From contig JADZEM010000068.1 in the NCBI GenBank assembly GCA_020850535.1, positions 62,001 through 126,000 on the forward strand: a stretch of DNA of 64,000 nucleotides, written 5' to 3'. Of the stretch, positions 24,237 to 32,955 are shown piece after piece. How positions within the stretch are numbered: the first letter of the stretch is position 1; each line of letters begins with the position of its first letter. The notes below the pieces were generated by a model that saw nothing but the letters and a program-made list of their open reading frames with translations, searched no databases and had not been told where the DNA came from. The position numbers and the translations under genes are program-made. The DNA comes from Chloroflexota bacterium. GTDB lineage: Bacteria > Chloroflexota > UBA6077 > JACCZL01.

Positions 24237-24661
24237 GGCGCCTCGAGCGCGCCCAGGCCCTCGTCGAGGTGGCATTCGCCGTGCCCGTCGTCGTCATGCT
24301 CGTCGTCGGGGCGACCGCGATCGCGACGGTGGGGCTCGTCCAGATGGCCTCCGAGGCCTCAGCCCGCGAGGCGGCCCGGGCGGCGGCGTCGGCGAAGGAC
24401 GCCGCCGAGGCGGTCGCGTGGGGCCGCCAGAGCGGCCAGGAGGTAGCGAGAGGCTACGGGCTCGCCAACGCGCAGGTCGACGTCACGGTGCGCGACTTCC
24501 CGCGCCCGAACCAGCCGCGCACCGGGGCCGGCGAGGCCCGGGCGACGGTCCGCGCCGACGTGTCGGTCCTGCGGTGGGGACGGGTCGCGGTCTCGGCCGA
24601 GCACGTCGAGCCGATCGAGCCGTACCGAGCGCGCTGGATCGGGGGGGCGGGAGTCCCGTGA
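24233..24661 (+). CDS. TadE/TadF-like pseudopilin
   Basis: A 142-residue protein with a short basic start (MRRLERAQALVEVAFAVPVVV) in which A-Q-A-L-V-E is the prepilin-like processing region, then one transmembrane helix. The extracytoplasmic part ends in VLRWGRVAVSAEHVEPIEPY. The A-S-E-A-S-A-R-E-A-A-R-A-A-A helix is typical of TadE/F proteins. It overlaps both neighbours by four bases (ATGA and GTGA). Confidence 0.85.
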   Translation: MRRLERAQALVEVAFAVPVVVMLVVGATAIATVGLVQMASEASAREAARAAASAKDAAEAVAWGRQSGQEVARGYGLANAQVDVTVRDFPRPNQPRTGAGEARATVRADVSVLRWGRVAVSAEHVEPIEPYRARWIGGAGVP

Positions 24662-25107
24662 GGCACCGTGCGGCGGCGCGGCGCGGCGTGCGGGGCCAGG
24701 CCGTGGCCTGGCTGGCGATCATGCTGCCGCTGTTCCTGGCCGTGGTCGGGCTGGCCGTCGACGGGGTGGTCGTCCTGGGGGCGCGCCGCGAGCTCCAGGA
24801 TATCGCCGACGGCGCGGCGCGAGCCGGGGCGACGGCGGTCGACGAGCAGCGCTACCGCGAGCAGGGGACGGTGGAGCTGGTCGAGGGGACCGCGCGCCAG
24901 CGGGCCGAGCAGGCGCTCGCTCGGGTCGAGTCGCGTCGGCTGGAAAGCCCTCCAGCTGGCGACGTCCGAGCGAGCCGAACGGAGGTCGCGGTGAGCGTGC
25001 GCGGGCGGGCCCGGCTCGCGTTCATCCGCATCGTCGGGATCAGGACCGCTGAGGTGCGTGCATCGGCAAGGGCGCGGCCGTTCCCCGGCATCACGCAGGC
25101 GGAGTGA
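24658..25107 (+). CDS. TadG-like protein
   Basis: A 149-residue protein starting at GTG 24658 (overlap GTGA). After a short basic leader comes GQAVAWLAIMLPLFLAVVGL, the hydrophobic segment of TadG/Tad-like proteins. Next is VVVLGARRELQDIADGAARAGA, the conserved region after the membrane segment (R-R-x-L-Q-x-x-A-D-x-A-A). It is much shorter than full TadG and lacks a VWA domain. It is likely the third pseudopilin-type protein of the pilus. Confidence 0.8.
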   Translation: MRHRAAARRGVRGQAVAWLAIMLPLFLAVVGLAVDGVVVLGARRELQDIADGAARAGATAVDEQRYREQGTVELVEGTARQRAEQALARVESRRLESPPAGDVRASRTEVAVSVRGRARLAFIRIVGIRTAEVRASARARPFPGITQAE

Positions 25108-25191
25108 GGGGGCTCTCGAACCACCACGGGCGTGGCACCGCGGCAAGAGGTCGCGACCTGGGCCAGCTCGTGGCGAGACATGGAGGAGGCG

Positions 25192-25752
25192 ATGAAGAGC
25201 AAACTGCCGAGGGCACTGGTCCTGGCACTGCTCGGGGCGGCGATGGTCGTCGGCCAGCTGGTGCTCGGGGCGAGCGCCGTCGTCGCCCAGGCGGCCGACG
25301 ACGAGGGGCCGCTGATGCAGCGGCTGCGCGAGCTGCGCCGCCCGGATGGCTCGGTCGATGCGCCCTACGGGACGGGCCAGCCGGAGGAGCTAGCAATCCA
25401 GACCGCCTACGAGCAGTACCTTGCCGTGACGGTCGATGCCCTAGCCCGCACCGATGCGAGCCGCATGGAAGAGGTTGCGGCCGGCCGACGGCTCGAGCGG
25501 ACGCGGGCGTACATCAACCAGTTGCAGGCCTCCGGGCGCCTGGCCGAGGTCACGGTGGAGTCGATAGCGCCGGTCGCCTACGTGGAGCTGACCGGTACGG
25601 AAGCAATCATCTACGTCCAGTATCGCCAGTGGCATCGCGAGATCGACGCCGTGACTGGGGCCCTCATGGCGGAGCAAGCGGGCGAGATCCTGGACACCTA
25701 CTACCTCCTGGAGCGGAGCGATGCCGCGTGGAAAGTCACGGACAGCGCCTGA
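25192..25752 (+). CDS. Secreted protein with ARC6/IMS-like C-terminal domain
   Basis: A 186-residue protein. The ATG at 25192 follows GGAGGAGGCG and gives a clean signal peptide (ALVLALLGAAMVVGQLVL, then AQA-like cleavage near residue 35). The mature part starts with a charged segment, and its C-terminal about 110 residues (IQTAYEQYLAVTVDALARTD, RLERTRAYINQLQASG, ILDTYYLLERSDAAWKVTD) resemble the small alpha-beta domain found at the end of ARC6-type and related secreted proteins. That match is from memory of the pattern only. It probably acts outside the membrane as part of the Tad apparatus. Confidence 0.6.
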   Translation: MKSKLPRALVLALLGAAMVVGQLVLGASAVVAQAADDEGPLMQRLRELRRPDGSVDAPYGTGQPEELAIQTAYEQYLAVTVDALARTDASRMEEVAAGRRLERTRAYINQLQASGRLAEVTVESIAPVAYVELTGTEAIIYVQYRQWHREIDAVTGALMAEQAGEILDTYYLLERSDAAWKVTDSA

Positions 25753-26521
25753 TGCCCGACGGCGCACCCTCGTGCTGAGTGGCGCAGCACTGGGGGCGCT
25801 CCTCCTTGGGCCAGCAACTGCCCAGGCAGCACCAGGCGATCCGATTGGCATTCGCCCGCCGCCCCAGCGGCCGACCGCCGGCGTCCGCCCCGGGGGCGGT
25901 GGGTGGAACGTGAGCGGCCCCGGCCGTCCAGGCAGTGTCGGAGCTGGCGGGCGCCCCGGTGGCAACCCCGGCGCGGGCGCCGGTCCCGGGGCCGGCGGCG
26001 GAGGACCGATCACGGCGGCCGGCTTCGCCAACTGGCTCTTCGAGCTCCAGATCCCGCAGCTGACGATCCGGACGAGCCCAGAGAATCCGGGCCTGGTCGG
26101 GATCGAGACGTACTTCTGGGTCGACGGGTACGGCGGCGAGTTCACGGAGCGCGGGCGCGTGCAGCGACCGGCCGATTTCGGCGGCGACTTCAGCGTGCAG
26201 ATCCGAGGCTGGGCCGGGCGGGTCGACTGGGATTTCGGCGACGGCCTCGGCCGGCTGGGCGGCCAGGTCGGCCCCGGCCGTGGCGACCGGCGGACCCTGC
26301 CCGGCGCGGGGCCGAGCGGGTCGACCGTCAGGTACGTCTACGACTTCACGTCATGGCACTACGAGAACGCCCAGCCCCCCGGCTTCCCGGTCGTCGTCCG
26401 GGTGACCTGGAACGGCCGCTGGACGGCCACTGGGGGCGAGGGGAGCGGGACGCTGACGCCGATCGCGCGCGACTACGTCCTGGCCTACCGAGTTCGGGAG
26501 ATTCAGCAGATCCTGCGTTAG
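25721..26521 (+). CDS. Secreted glycine-rich protein with a PKD-like region
   Basis: A 266-residue protein overlapping the previous gene by 32 nt. It has a signal peptide (TLVLSGAALGALLLGPATAQ), a glycine/proline-rich low-complexity linker (about residues 45-95) and a C-terminal beta-rich domain containing RVDWDFGDGLGRLGG, a PKD-like D-F-G-D-G motif. Then come YVYDFTSWHYENAQ and VVRVTWNGRW. It is likely exported and exposed at the surface. The context suggests a pilus-associated or cell-wall protein; no enzyme motif is seen. Confidence 0.65.
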   Translation: MPRGKSRTAPDARRRTLVLSGAALGALLLGPATAQAAPGDPIGIRPPPQRPTAGVRPGGGGWNVSGPGRPGSVGAGGRPGGNPGAGAGPGAGGGGPITAAGFANWLFELQIPQLTIRTSPENPGLVGIETYFWVDGYGGEFTERGRVQRPADFGGDFSVQIRGWAGRVDWDFGDGLGRLGGQVGPGRGDRRTLPGAGPSGSTVRYVYDFTSWHYENAQPPGFPVVVRVTWNGRWTATGGEGSGTLTPIARDYVLAYRVREIQQILR

Positions 26522-26598
26522 CGGGCAGACCGGCGACGACGGCGGGTGGCTGTCGCGAATGACGGTCCCGCTCGAGGGGCCGAGCGAGGAGGACGGCG

Positions 26599-29500
26599 AT
26601 GCTCGACCGTACCTACATCGGCAAGGAGGCGGCCGACGACGAGGCCACCGCGTGGGCCTGGGACGGACCGGCGGCGCGCGGTCCGGTGCTCGGGCGACGC
26701 GGCTGGATCCTCGTGCTCCTGCTCGGGCTCGTGCTGCCGGTCGGGCTGCTGGCCTGGGACGGATTCCCCCGCTCGAGCGAGTGGACGTCGGCATGGCGAG
26801 TGGCCTGGCTCGCGGCCTCGACGGGACCGGGTGGGCTTCCCACTGGCGCCGTCGGACGGGCGGCGCTCGTCGGTACCGGCTGGGTCGTCGCCAGCCCGGC
26901 CGCGCTGGCGCTCCTGATCGCGCTCGTCGCCCAGTCGTCACGCTCCGCGCGCGGGCAGCTCTGGCTCGTGATCGTCGGGTTGGCGCTCGTGCCGACGGGA
27001 CTGCTGGCCCTGGTCGGCTCGCCCCGGCTGCCGGCTGCCCTACCGACCTGGGGTGACGCGACGGCCCTCGGCGGTGCGGATCTGCTCGGCCTGGCCGAGC
27101 TGCTCGCCTGGGCCCTCTGGGCCTGGGCGGTGCTGTCGTTCGTGCTCCAGGTCCTGGTCGCCCTCGCCGCGCGGGTGGCCGGCCCGGCCGCCTGGGTAGG
27201 GTCCCTGGCAACCGTCGTCGACCGCCTCTCGGCGCCGCTCATTCGCGGGGTCGTCCGTCGCTCCATGCTCGTCATGCTGATCGCCAACGTCGTCGGCCGG
27301 GCCGCGCCGGCCGCGGCGGCCGCACCGCCTCCCGCTCCCGTCGCCCTGGCGCTCGACGGACCGACCAATTCGGGCGCGGTCGCGCACGGAACCGAGAGTG
27401 TGGACTCGGACGCCGGAACGATCGCCCGCAACGGCCAAGCCAATGGGGTCGTCGCGACGGCCCGGCTGTCGTCCGCTGGCCCCCTCCGGCAGGAGGGCGA
27501 GCCCACGCGCCACGTCGTCGGTTCCGGCGAGACCCTGCGCGAAATCAGCCGGCAACACTATGGCGTTCCCGACGAGTGGCCGCGGCTGGCGGAGGCCAAC
27601 CTGGGCAAACCCCAGCCGGAGGGCGGCAGGCTGACCCGTCCCGATTACATCCGGCCGGGCTGGGTGCTGGTCGTCCCGCCGGCCGGGCCGGTCGAGTGGG
27701 TCGATGGGGCGGCCTACTACACCGTGGCGAAGTACGACACGCTGCGGGGCATCGCCGCGCGCCTCTATGGCGACGAGCTGGCCTGGCCGCGCATCTTCGA
27801 GGCCAACCGAGGCACGATCGCCCCGAACGGGATGCCGCTTCATCACCCCGACCTCATCTACCCCGACCACCGACTGCGGATTCCGGACCTGGCGCCGCCG
27901 ACCGACGTTGGTACCGATCCGGTGGCGGCCGAGGCGGCGGCAGCGGCCGAGCGTGCCGAGCAGGAACGCCGTGCCGCGGAGGCCCGCCGCGCCGAGGAGG
28001 CGCGCCGAGCGGAAGAGGCGCGTCAGGCGGAGGAATCCCGGCGGGCCGAGGAGGCGCGGGCCGAACAGGCGCGTCGGGCGGATGAGGCCCGCCGGACCGA
28101 GGAGGCCCGGCTGGCCGAGGCTGCCCGCCGGGCCGAGGAGGCGCGGATCGCCGAGGCCGAGGCGGCTGCCGCGCGCGAGCGAGCCCGTCAGGCCGCGCTC
28201 GCCGAGGCGGCCGAGGCCGAGCAGCGGGCCCGCGCGGAGGCCGCGGCGGCGGAGGCGCGGGCGGCCGAGCTTCGGGCGCTGGCCCGGCAGGCGGCGCTCG
28301 CGGCCGGGGCGGCCGGGGCGGTGCTGGCGCTCGGGGCGGCCGGGCTGCTGGCCCGCCGCCGACGCGGGCGGCGCACGCGCCTGGACGACCCGCCCCCGCC
28401 CGACGAGCAGGTGCCGGTCCGCGAGGGTTTCGCCGAGGGCGAGCCCCACCGCGCGCTGGCCTTCCGCGCCCACGCCGGCGAGGAGGCCGAGCCGGCGGTC
28501 CTGGCCGCGGCGGCCCTCGCGCGGGCGCTGGACGCCGAAGGGTTCCGCGACCTCGACATCCTGACCGCGGCCGAGGTCCGCGGCGGGCGCGGGGCCGAGT
28601 TCCTGGTCTGCGGCGACCTGACGGACGTGGCACGCGTGGTCGAGGCCGCACCCACCCTCCGCCGCCACCTCGGGGGCGATGTCGAGGCCGAGCTCACCCC
28701 CGACCACGACGCCCTCCTGCGCGTGCGGGCGATCGGCGGCATGGCGGCCTGGCCGGCCGCGGCCCCGGGGGCCGCCCCGCCGCTGGTGCCGCTCGGGATC
28801 CGGCCGGATCGCCAGGGAGTCTCCGTCAACTGGGAGGAGCTCGAGCACGTGCTAGTGGCCGGCCTGCCCGGCGGCGGGGCCGAGACTGTCCTGGTCAGCC
28901 TGGTCGCCGGCCTGGCGGCCCGCTCCCGTCCGGACGAGCTGCGGCTGTGGACGTTCGCGCCGCGGCGGGCGCTGCCGGCCGAGCTGGCCGACCTGCCCCA
29001 CCAGTTGGCCCTGCCGGTCGATCCAGCCGGCCCGGATGGGGAGCGGGCGCGCGCCGAGCTGCGCGACCTGCTGGAGCGCCGGCGGGCCGGCGAGCGCGGC
29101 CCGGAGGTGGTCGTGGTGGTCGGCGAGCTGGCCGACCTCGACGACGGCGGGACGACGCTCGAGGCGATCGGGCGCGACGGCCCGGCGTACGGCGTACGCC
29201 TGCTCGCGGCCACGAGCCGGGCCGAGGAGCTGAGCGAGGGGCTGCTGGCCCACTTCCAGACCCGGCTGGTCCTGCGGCTGCTGGACGCCGAGCTGTCGGT
29301 CCGGCTGCTCGGGACGGAGGACGCCGCCGAGCTCGGGGCCGGTGGCGACATGCTGGTGCGCCTGGAAGGCCGCCGGCCATTCGGCGCCCGCGGGTACCGG
29401 ATCGCGCCCGACCAGCTGGCCCGGCTGGTGCGCCTGACCCGCGACCTGTACGGGCAGGTCCCCGCGGGCACAGATGACGACCGGCCCGGATGGGTCGCCT

Positions 29501-30696
29501 CGGATCAGGGCGGGTCAAGGGGTGAGCCCGACGAAGGTACAGCCGCGTCGGACGACGGAGCTTCCCTCGAGGCTGCTCACGGCCTGGATGAGTCGGACGA
29601 GGCGGCGGAGGACGACGGTGAGGCATCCGACGGTATCGCAACGTCCGGTCCGATGGTGGAGGGTGGCGGTGACCGCCCGGAAGTGCCTTCGGAGCGGCCC
29701 CCCCGCGCTGGGACCGCCGGGATCGGCGCGACTGCCCGGAACGGCGCCGTGGCGACCGTCGCAGCGCCGACGGAGAACGGTGTCGCTCGCGAGCCTGCGC
29801 CCCCTGCCCCGGCGGCGCCGGCCGCCGCGATGGTCGAGATCCGCTGCTTCGGCAAGCTGCGGCTCGCCGTGGACGGGCGCGAGTGGGAGCCTGGCAGCCT
29901 GCCGAGCAGCGGCGGCGAGGGCGGCGCCCGCGTCTGGGAGGCGCTCGCCTTCATCGCCGCGCACCCGCCCGGGACGGTGACAGGCGAGCGGCTGCTGACG
30001 GGGCTTTACCCCGACGCCCCGGGCACCCGCGAGATGCACAAGCGGGTCCACAACGCCCTCTGGCGGGCCCGAAAGCTCCTGGCCGGGCTCCGCCCGGGCC
30101 TGCCCGGCGATGCCCTCCAGGCCGACGCGGCCGGCGTGTACCGGTTCGCGCCGGGTGCGATGACATCCGACGTCCACCGGTTCCTCGAGCTGGTGCGACG
30201 CGCGCCCCGCCTTGAGCCGGCCGAGGCCGAGGCCGCGCTCCGCGAGGCCTGCGCGCTGTACGCCGGCGAGCTGCTCGAGGCGCCGACCTACGGCTGGGTG
30301 TCGGATCGGAGCGCGGCGGACGGGGTCACGCTGGAAGAGCAGTACCGGGAGACGTTCCTTAGGGCCGCCCGCGCTCTCGGGCAGCTCCTCCTGCAAGCCG
30401 AGCGACCGGCCGAGGCGGCTGAGGTCTACTGGTCGGTGTTGAACCGCGAGCCAACGGCCATCGAGGCCGTGCGCGGGCTCTGCCGGGCCCGCGTGGCCCT
30501 CGGCGACGGAGCGGGACTCCGCCAGGACCGCCGCCAGCTGGTCGCCCGGCTGGCGGGGTATTACGGCGTCGCGGAGGATGAGGTGCCCGCCGGGAAGACG
30601 CCGGACGAGGAGATCCTCGACGAGGACGTCGCGGCGCTCTTCGGCGAGGCCGAGCGGCAGGTGGGGCCCGGTGCCGCGAGCGGCAAGGGACGCTGA
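26599..30696 (+). CDS. Multidomain membrane protein: LysM x2, degenerate FtsK-like domain, BTAD
   Basis: A 1365-residue protein. In order: four or five membrane segments (about 34-250); two LysM domains (305-355, HVVGSGETLREISRQHYG; 373-432, YTVAKYDTLRGIAARLYG); an Ala/Glu/Arg coiled coil (442-560); one membrane segment (560-585); an FtsK/HerA-like domain (740-950) with PHQLALPV, VVVVVGELADL, GVRLLAATSRAEE and GAGGDML in FtsK order; and a C-terminal OmpR-like wing plus BTAD bundle (1078-1345) starting VEIRCFGKLRLAVDG. The P-loop is AGLPGGGAETV and lacks Lys, and the Walker B Asp is Gly, so the ATPase is probably dead. LysM/BTAD proteins accompany Tad loci in high-GC bacteria. Confidence 0.75.
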   Translation: MLDRTYIGKEAADDEATAWAWDGPAARGPVLGRRGWILVLLLGLVLPVGLLAWDGFPRSSEWTSAWRVAWLAASTGPGGLPTGAVGRAALVGTGWVVASPAALALLIALVAQSSRSARGQLWLVIVGLALVPTGLLALVGSPRLPAALPTWGDATALGGADLLGLAELLAWALWAWAVLSFVLQVLVALAARVAGPAAWVGSLATVVDRLSAPLIRGVVRRSMLVMLIANVVGRAAPAAAAAPPPAPVALALDGPTNSGAVAHGTESVDSDAGTIARNGQANGVVATARLSSAGPLRQEGEPTRHVVGSGETLREISRQHYGVPDEWPRLAEANLGKPQPEGGRLTRPDYIRPGWVLVVPPAGPVEWVDGAAYYTVAKYDTLRGIAARLYGDELAWPRIFEANRGTIAPNGMPLHHPDLIYPDHRLRIPDLAPPTDVGTDPVAAEAAAAAERAEQERRAAEARRAEEARRAEEARQAEESRRAEEARAEQARRADEARRTEEARLAEAARRAEEARIAEAEAAAARERARQAALAEAAEAEQRARAEAAAAEARAAELRALARQAALAAGAAGAVLALGAAGLLARRRRGRRTRLDDPPPPDEQVPVREGFAEGEPHRALAFRAHAGEEAEPAVLAAAALARALDAEGFRDLDILTAAEVRGGRGAEFLVCGDLTDVARVVEAAPTLRRHLGGDVEAELTPDHDALLRVRAIGGMAAWPAAAPGAAPPLVPLGIRPDRQGVSVNWEELEHVLVAGLPGGGAETVLVSLVAGLAARSRPDELRLWTFAPRRALPAELADLPHQLALPVDPAGPDGERARAELRDLLERRRAGERGPEVVVVVGELADLDDGGTTLEAIGRDGPAYGVRLLAATSRAEELSEGLLAHFQTRLVLRLLDAELSVRLLGTEDAAELGAGGDMLVRLEGRRPFGARGYRIAPDQLARLVRLTRDLYGQVPAGTDDDRPGWVASDQGGSRGEPDEGTAASDDGASLEAAHGLDESDEAAEDDGEASDGIATSGPMVEGGGDRPEVPSERPPRAGTAGIGATARNGAVATVAAPTENGVAREPAPPAPAAPAAAMVEIRCFGKLRLAVDGREWEPGSLPSSGGEGGARVWEALAFIAAHPPGTVTGERLLTGLYPDAPGTREMHKRVHNALWRARKLLAGLRPGLPGDALQADAAGVYRFAPGAMTSDVHRFLELVRRAPRLEPAEAEAALREACALYAGELLEAPTYGWVSDRSAADGVTLEEQYRETFLRAARALGQLLLQAERPAEAAEVYWSVLNREPTAIEAVRGLCRARVALGDGAGLRQDRRQLVARLAGYYGVAEDEVPAGKTPDEEILDEDVAALFGEAERQVGPGAASGKGR

Positions 30697-30765
30697 TGGT
30701 CACCTGGTGGGCCGGGATCGGCAGGTTAGGAACCCTGCGATGCACCTGAAGGTGGGGCGACCTTG

Positions 30766-31251
30766 ATGGACATTGCCCCGCCGGTCCCGACGGCCGTGGC
30801 CTGGCCCGCCCTCGCCCTGCTGCTCGGCGTGGCCGCAGTGGCGGACCTTCGCTCGCGCCACGTGCCGATCCTGCTGCTCGGCGGTGGACTGCTGACCGGC
30901 CTGGTTCTCGCGGCCCTGGTCGGAGGCTCTTCCGCCCTCGGGCACAGTCTGCTGGGCGTTGCCGTCGGCGGGGGGCTGCTGCTCCCGTTCGTGCTGGTCC
31001 GCGGCAAGCCACCCGGCCTTCCTCGGGTGGAACGAGGCGAGGCGCTCGGCCCGGCCGACGCCCTGCTCCTGGCCGCGGTCGGAGCCTGGCAGGGCCCGCT
31101 CTTCGCCCTACAGGCCGCGGTCGCGGCGAGCCTGGTGGGGGCCGTCTGGGCGCTCGTGGCCTGGTGCCGGGCCGGGCGTCGGCGCGGCGTTGTCTTTCCG
31201 TACGTGCCGTCATTGGCGCTGGGAGCCGTGCTGGCGACGCTGCTCCGCTAG
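30766..31251 (+). CDS. Prepilin peptidase, A24 family
   Basis: A 161-residue integral membrane protein with at least five hydrophobic segments. The first catalytic Asp is in AAVADLRSRHVP; the second is in the G-x-x-D motif LGPADALLLAAVGAW (GPAD instead of GxGD). It lacks the N-terminal methyltransferase domain, as CpaA/TadV do. It would cleave the Flp pilin and TadE-like proteins at the cytoplasmic face. The ATG at 30766 follows GGTGGGG and is the last gene of the Tad locus. Confidence 0.8.
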   Translation: MDIAPPVPTAVAWPALALLLGVAAVADLRSRHVPILLLGGGLLTGLVLAALVGGSSALGHSLLGVAVGGGLLLPFVLVRGKPPGLPRVERGEALGPADALLLAAVGAWQGPLFALQAAVAASLVGAVWALVAWCRAGRRRGVVFPYVPSLALGAVLATLLR

Positions 31252-31358
31252 GTGCTGCCAGCAACCGCCTAGGAGCGCGTCTCCGCCGCGACGGTTTCCC
31301 AAGTGTTGCCATACTGGGGCGCGTCTTGACGTACTCGGGCCGTGGCCACGCGGAGATC
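31252..31358. other. Convergent intergenic junction, left edge of the defence island
   Basis: This 107-bp gap separates the Tad locus from the methyltransferase gene and marks a visible fall in GC and a change in codon use. It contains a short perfect palindrome CGTGGCCACG. I saw no direct repeat shared with the right edge (after 53829). Confidence 0.4.
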
Positions 31359-32813
31359 CTACTTGCCTAATGTCGGGATCCTCATTAGGCGGTGCCCACG
31401 GAAGCGCAAACCTCTGCTCGTGACGAGTGCCGTCCATCGGTCCTGTGTGCCGATACTCGCAGGACCTGCGAACAAGCCAGCCTGCTCCTCCTGTGCAGTC
31501 AGGCGGGCGAATGTCTGTCGCCTAGGGTAGTCCGCTGCGACGAACGTCTCCTTCCGATGGAGAATTGGAGGGTTCTTCCACCTGCGGAAGTCCCTGATCC
31601 TGACGTCAAGATGCCTCAGATCTGCCCTCACGGACATATGGAGCGCTGGGTGCGGCTCGCGGTCGAAGGCGGGATATACGAGGTACGAGACTTTCGGCTC
31701 GAACCGGTGGAGCTTCACAACGTTCGCCATATCGACGGTGCCCGTAAGGGCACGCCCGCAGCCCTCGTAGACCCGGAGCAGTGGGCTAAGGCGTGGCAGC
31801 GCACTCACGTGGATGTACAGGGCCTCAGGTGTAAGCTTGCCGACGGGCGCTTCTCGACACGCGCGGTCGAGCGCCGCCAGGTTGCCGGCCCCGAATAACA
31901 GCGTGTCGGCCCTCTCGCAGGCTGCCTTGTATGAACCGAAGAAGGCCCGCACGTCGAGTTGGATGTCGCGTGGGAGTGCAGTGAATTTGGGGCGCCCACC
32001 GAACGCAGCAAGGGCGAGATACACAGCAAGATCGTCGGTCGCCGCTGTCTGCGCGCCACCCCAAGCGTCGTCACCCGTGGCGCGGCGGACAAGGGCGAGA
32101 GCGCGCTGTATGCTTCCGAACCGCTCCACTATCGCCGCGGCGGCCTGACCTAGTTCAAAGGCTTCGGGTTCCCGGCCGCGCGCCTGGACGAACGTGAGAA
32201 GCGGGTCCAGAATGGCGCGATTGGCCTCGTACACCGCTTCCCGGGTGCGGCGGTGCACCACCACGGGGCGGTGGCGAACGCGCGCGGCGAAGTAGCGCTG
32301 AGCCTGAACTTCGTCGCGGAAGACGTAGAAGACGCCAGGGGCGGCCGCCACGCTGCGCACCGTCAACACACCGTCGACCCAGGCGCGCAGTTCCTCCTGG
32401 CTGAAGAACTTCTGGAACGTGCCCTTCATCGTGAGCATGCCATCGCCGCAGCCCACCCCCGGCAAGTTCTGCGCTTCCCACTCCATCCTGGCGGCGACCA
32501 CGAGTACGCCCTCGGCGAGTGACCACGCTGTCCGTAGGGCGTCAGCACGCTCTCGCGGATCTTCTATGACGTTAACGACGTACCCCAGATTGACGAGGTA
32601 AGCAGATTGCAGTTCCCCGTGCGGCCAATGCACGGGGTCCCAGCCCGACGCAGCGAACCCGAGGTCCGACATACGCTCCACGTCGCCGCCGCGTCCGCTG
32701 CCATAGTCGAAGAACGTCGCTCCCGTCGGAATGAGGCCATCGGCTAGGGCCAGCGAGACCGGTCGCGATAGGGCGACCCTACTGATCGCCGTGCGGTGGC
32801 GCGGAATGCTCAT
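31359..32813 (-). CDS. DNA phosphorothioation-associated putative methyltransferase
   Basis: A 484-residue protein of the family that accompanies phosphorothioation loci. The N-terminal part begins MSIPRHRTAISRVALSRPVS and has an S-adenosylmethionine-binding motif FFDYGSGRGGDVERM with downstream GWDPVHWP. The C-terminal half carries the family-specific stretch KVSYLVYPAFDREPHPAL. The substrate is unproven. The ATG at 32813 is used because it has GGAGAAGG upstream and the extra 17 residues to 32864 look random. It is transcribed away from the ssp operon from a shared 140-bp intergenic region. Confidence 0.85.
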   Translation of the reverse strand: MSIPRHRTAISRVALSRPVSLALADGLIPTGATFFDYGSGRGGDVERMSDLGFAASGWDPVHWPHGELQSAYLVNLGYVVNVIEDPRERADALRTAWSLAEGVLVVAARMEWEAQNLPGVGCGDGMLTMKGTFQKFFSQEELRAWVDGVLTVRSVAAAPGVFYVFRDEVQAQRYFAARVRHRPVVVHRRTREAVYEANRAILDPLLTFVQARGREPEAFELGQAAAAIVERFGSIQRALALVRRATGDDAWGGAQTAATDDLAVYLALAAFGGRPKFTALPRDIQLDVRAFFGSYKAACERADTLLFGAGNLAALDRACREAPVGKLTPEALYIHVSALPRLSPLLRVYEGCGRALTGTVDMANVVKLHRFEPKVSYLVYPAFDREPHPALHMSVRADLRHLDVRIRDFRRWKNPPILHRKETFVAADYPRRQTFARLTAQEEQAGLFAGPASIGTQDRWTALVTSRGLRFRGHRLMRIPTLGK

Positions 32814-32870
32814 GGCCTTCTCCGTGGGGCACCGATCAAGCGCGGCATTGAGGCATCTTGGCATACCTAG

Positions 32871-32899
32871 TTGTGCTCTCTCCCCCCTCTCCCTATACT
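32871..32899 (+). promoter_or_regulatory. Probable ssp-operon promoter
   Basis: TTGTGC (32871-32876) and TATACT (32894-32899) lie 17 bp apart in a pyrimidine-rich, low-GC patch and point at the HTH-ssp operon. The -10 matches the consensus at five of six positions, and the spacing is ideal. It is the best sigma-70-type promoter seen in the window. Confidence 0.65.
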
Positions 32900-32907
32900 A
32901 GGCAAAG

Positions 32908-32942
32908 GCGGCAACGCGGGCAACTGCGGTAATCGCGGCACT
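32908..32942 (+). promoter_or_regulatory. Four degenerate GCGG-centred tandem units
   Basis: Four units (GCGGCAAC, GCGGGCAACT, GCGGTAATC, GCGGCACT) start 8 to 10 bp apart, just after the -10 of the putative ssp promoter and before the HTH gene. The spacing, close to one helical turn, would suit repeated binding by the small HTH protein encoded next. Confidence 0.45.
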
Positions 32943-32955
32943 GGAGGAAGTGGCT

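Noticed and set aside
26599-30696. Active FtsK translocase
   Set aside because: The P-loop lysine and Walker B aspartate are absent, so it is described as degenerate.
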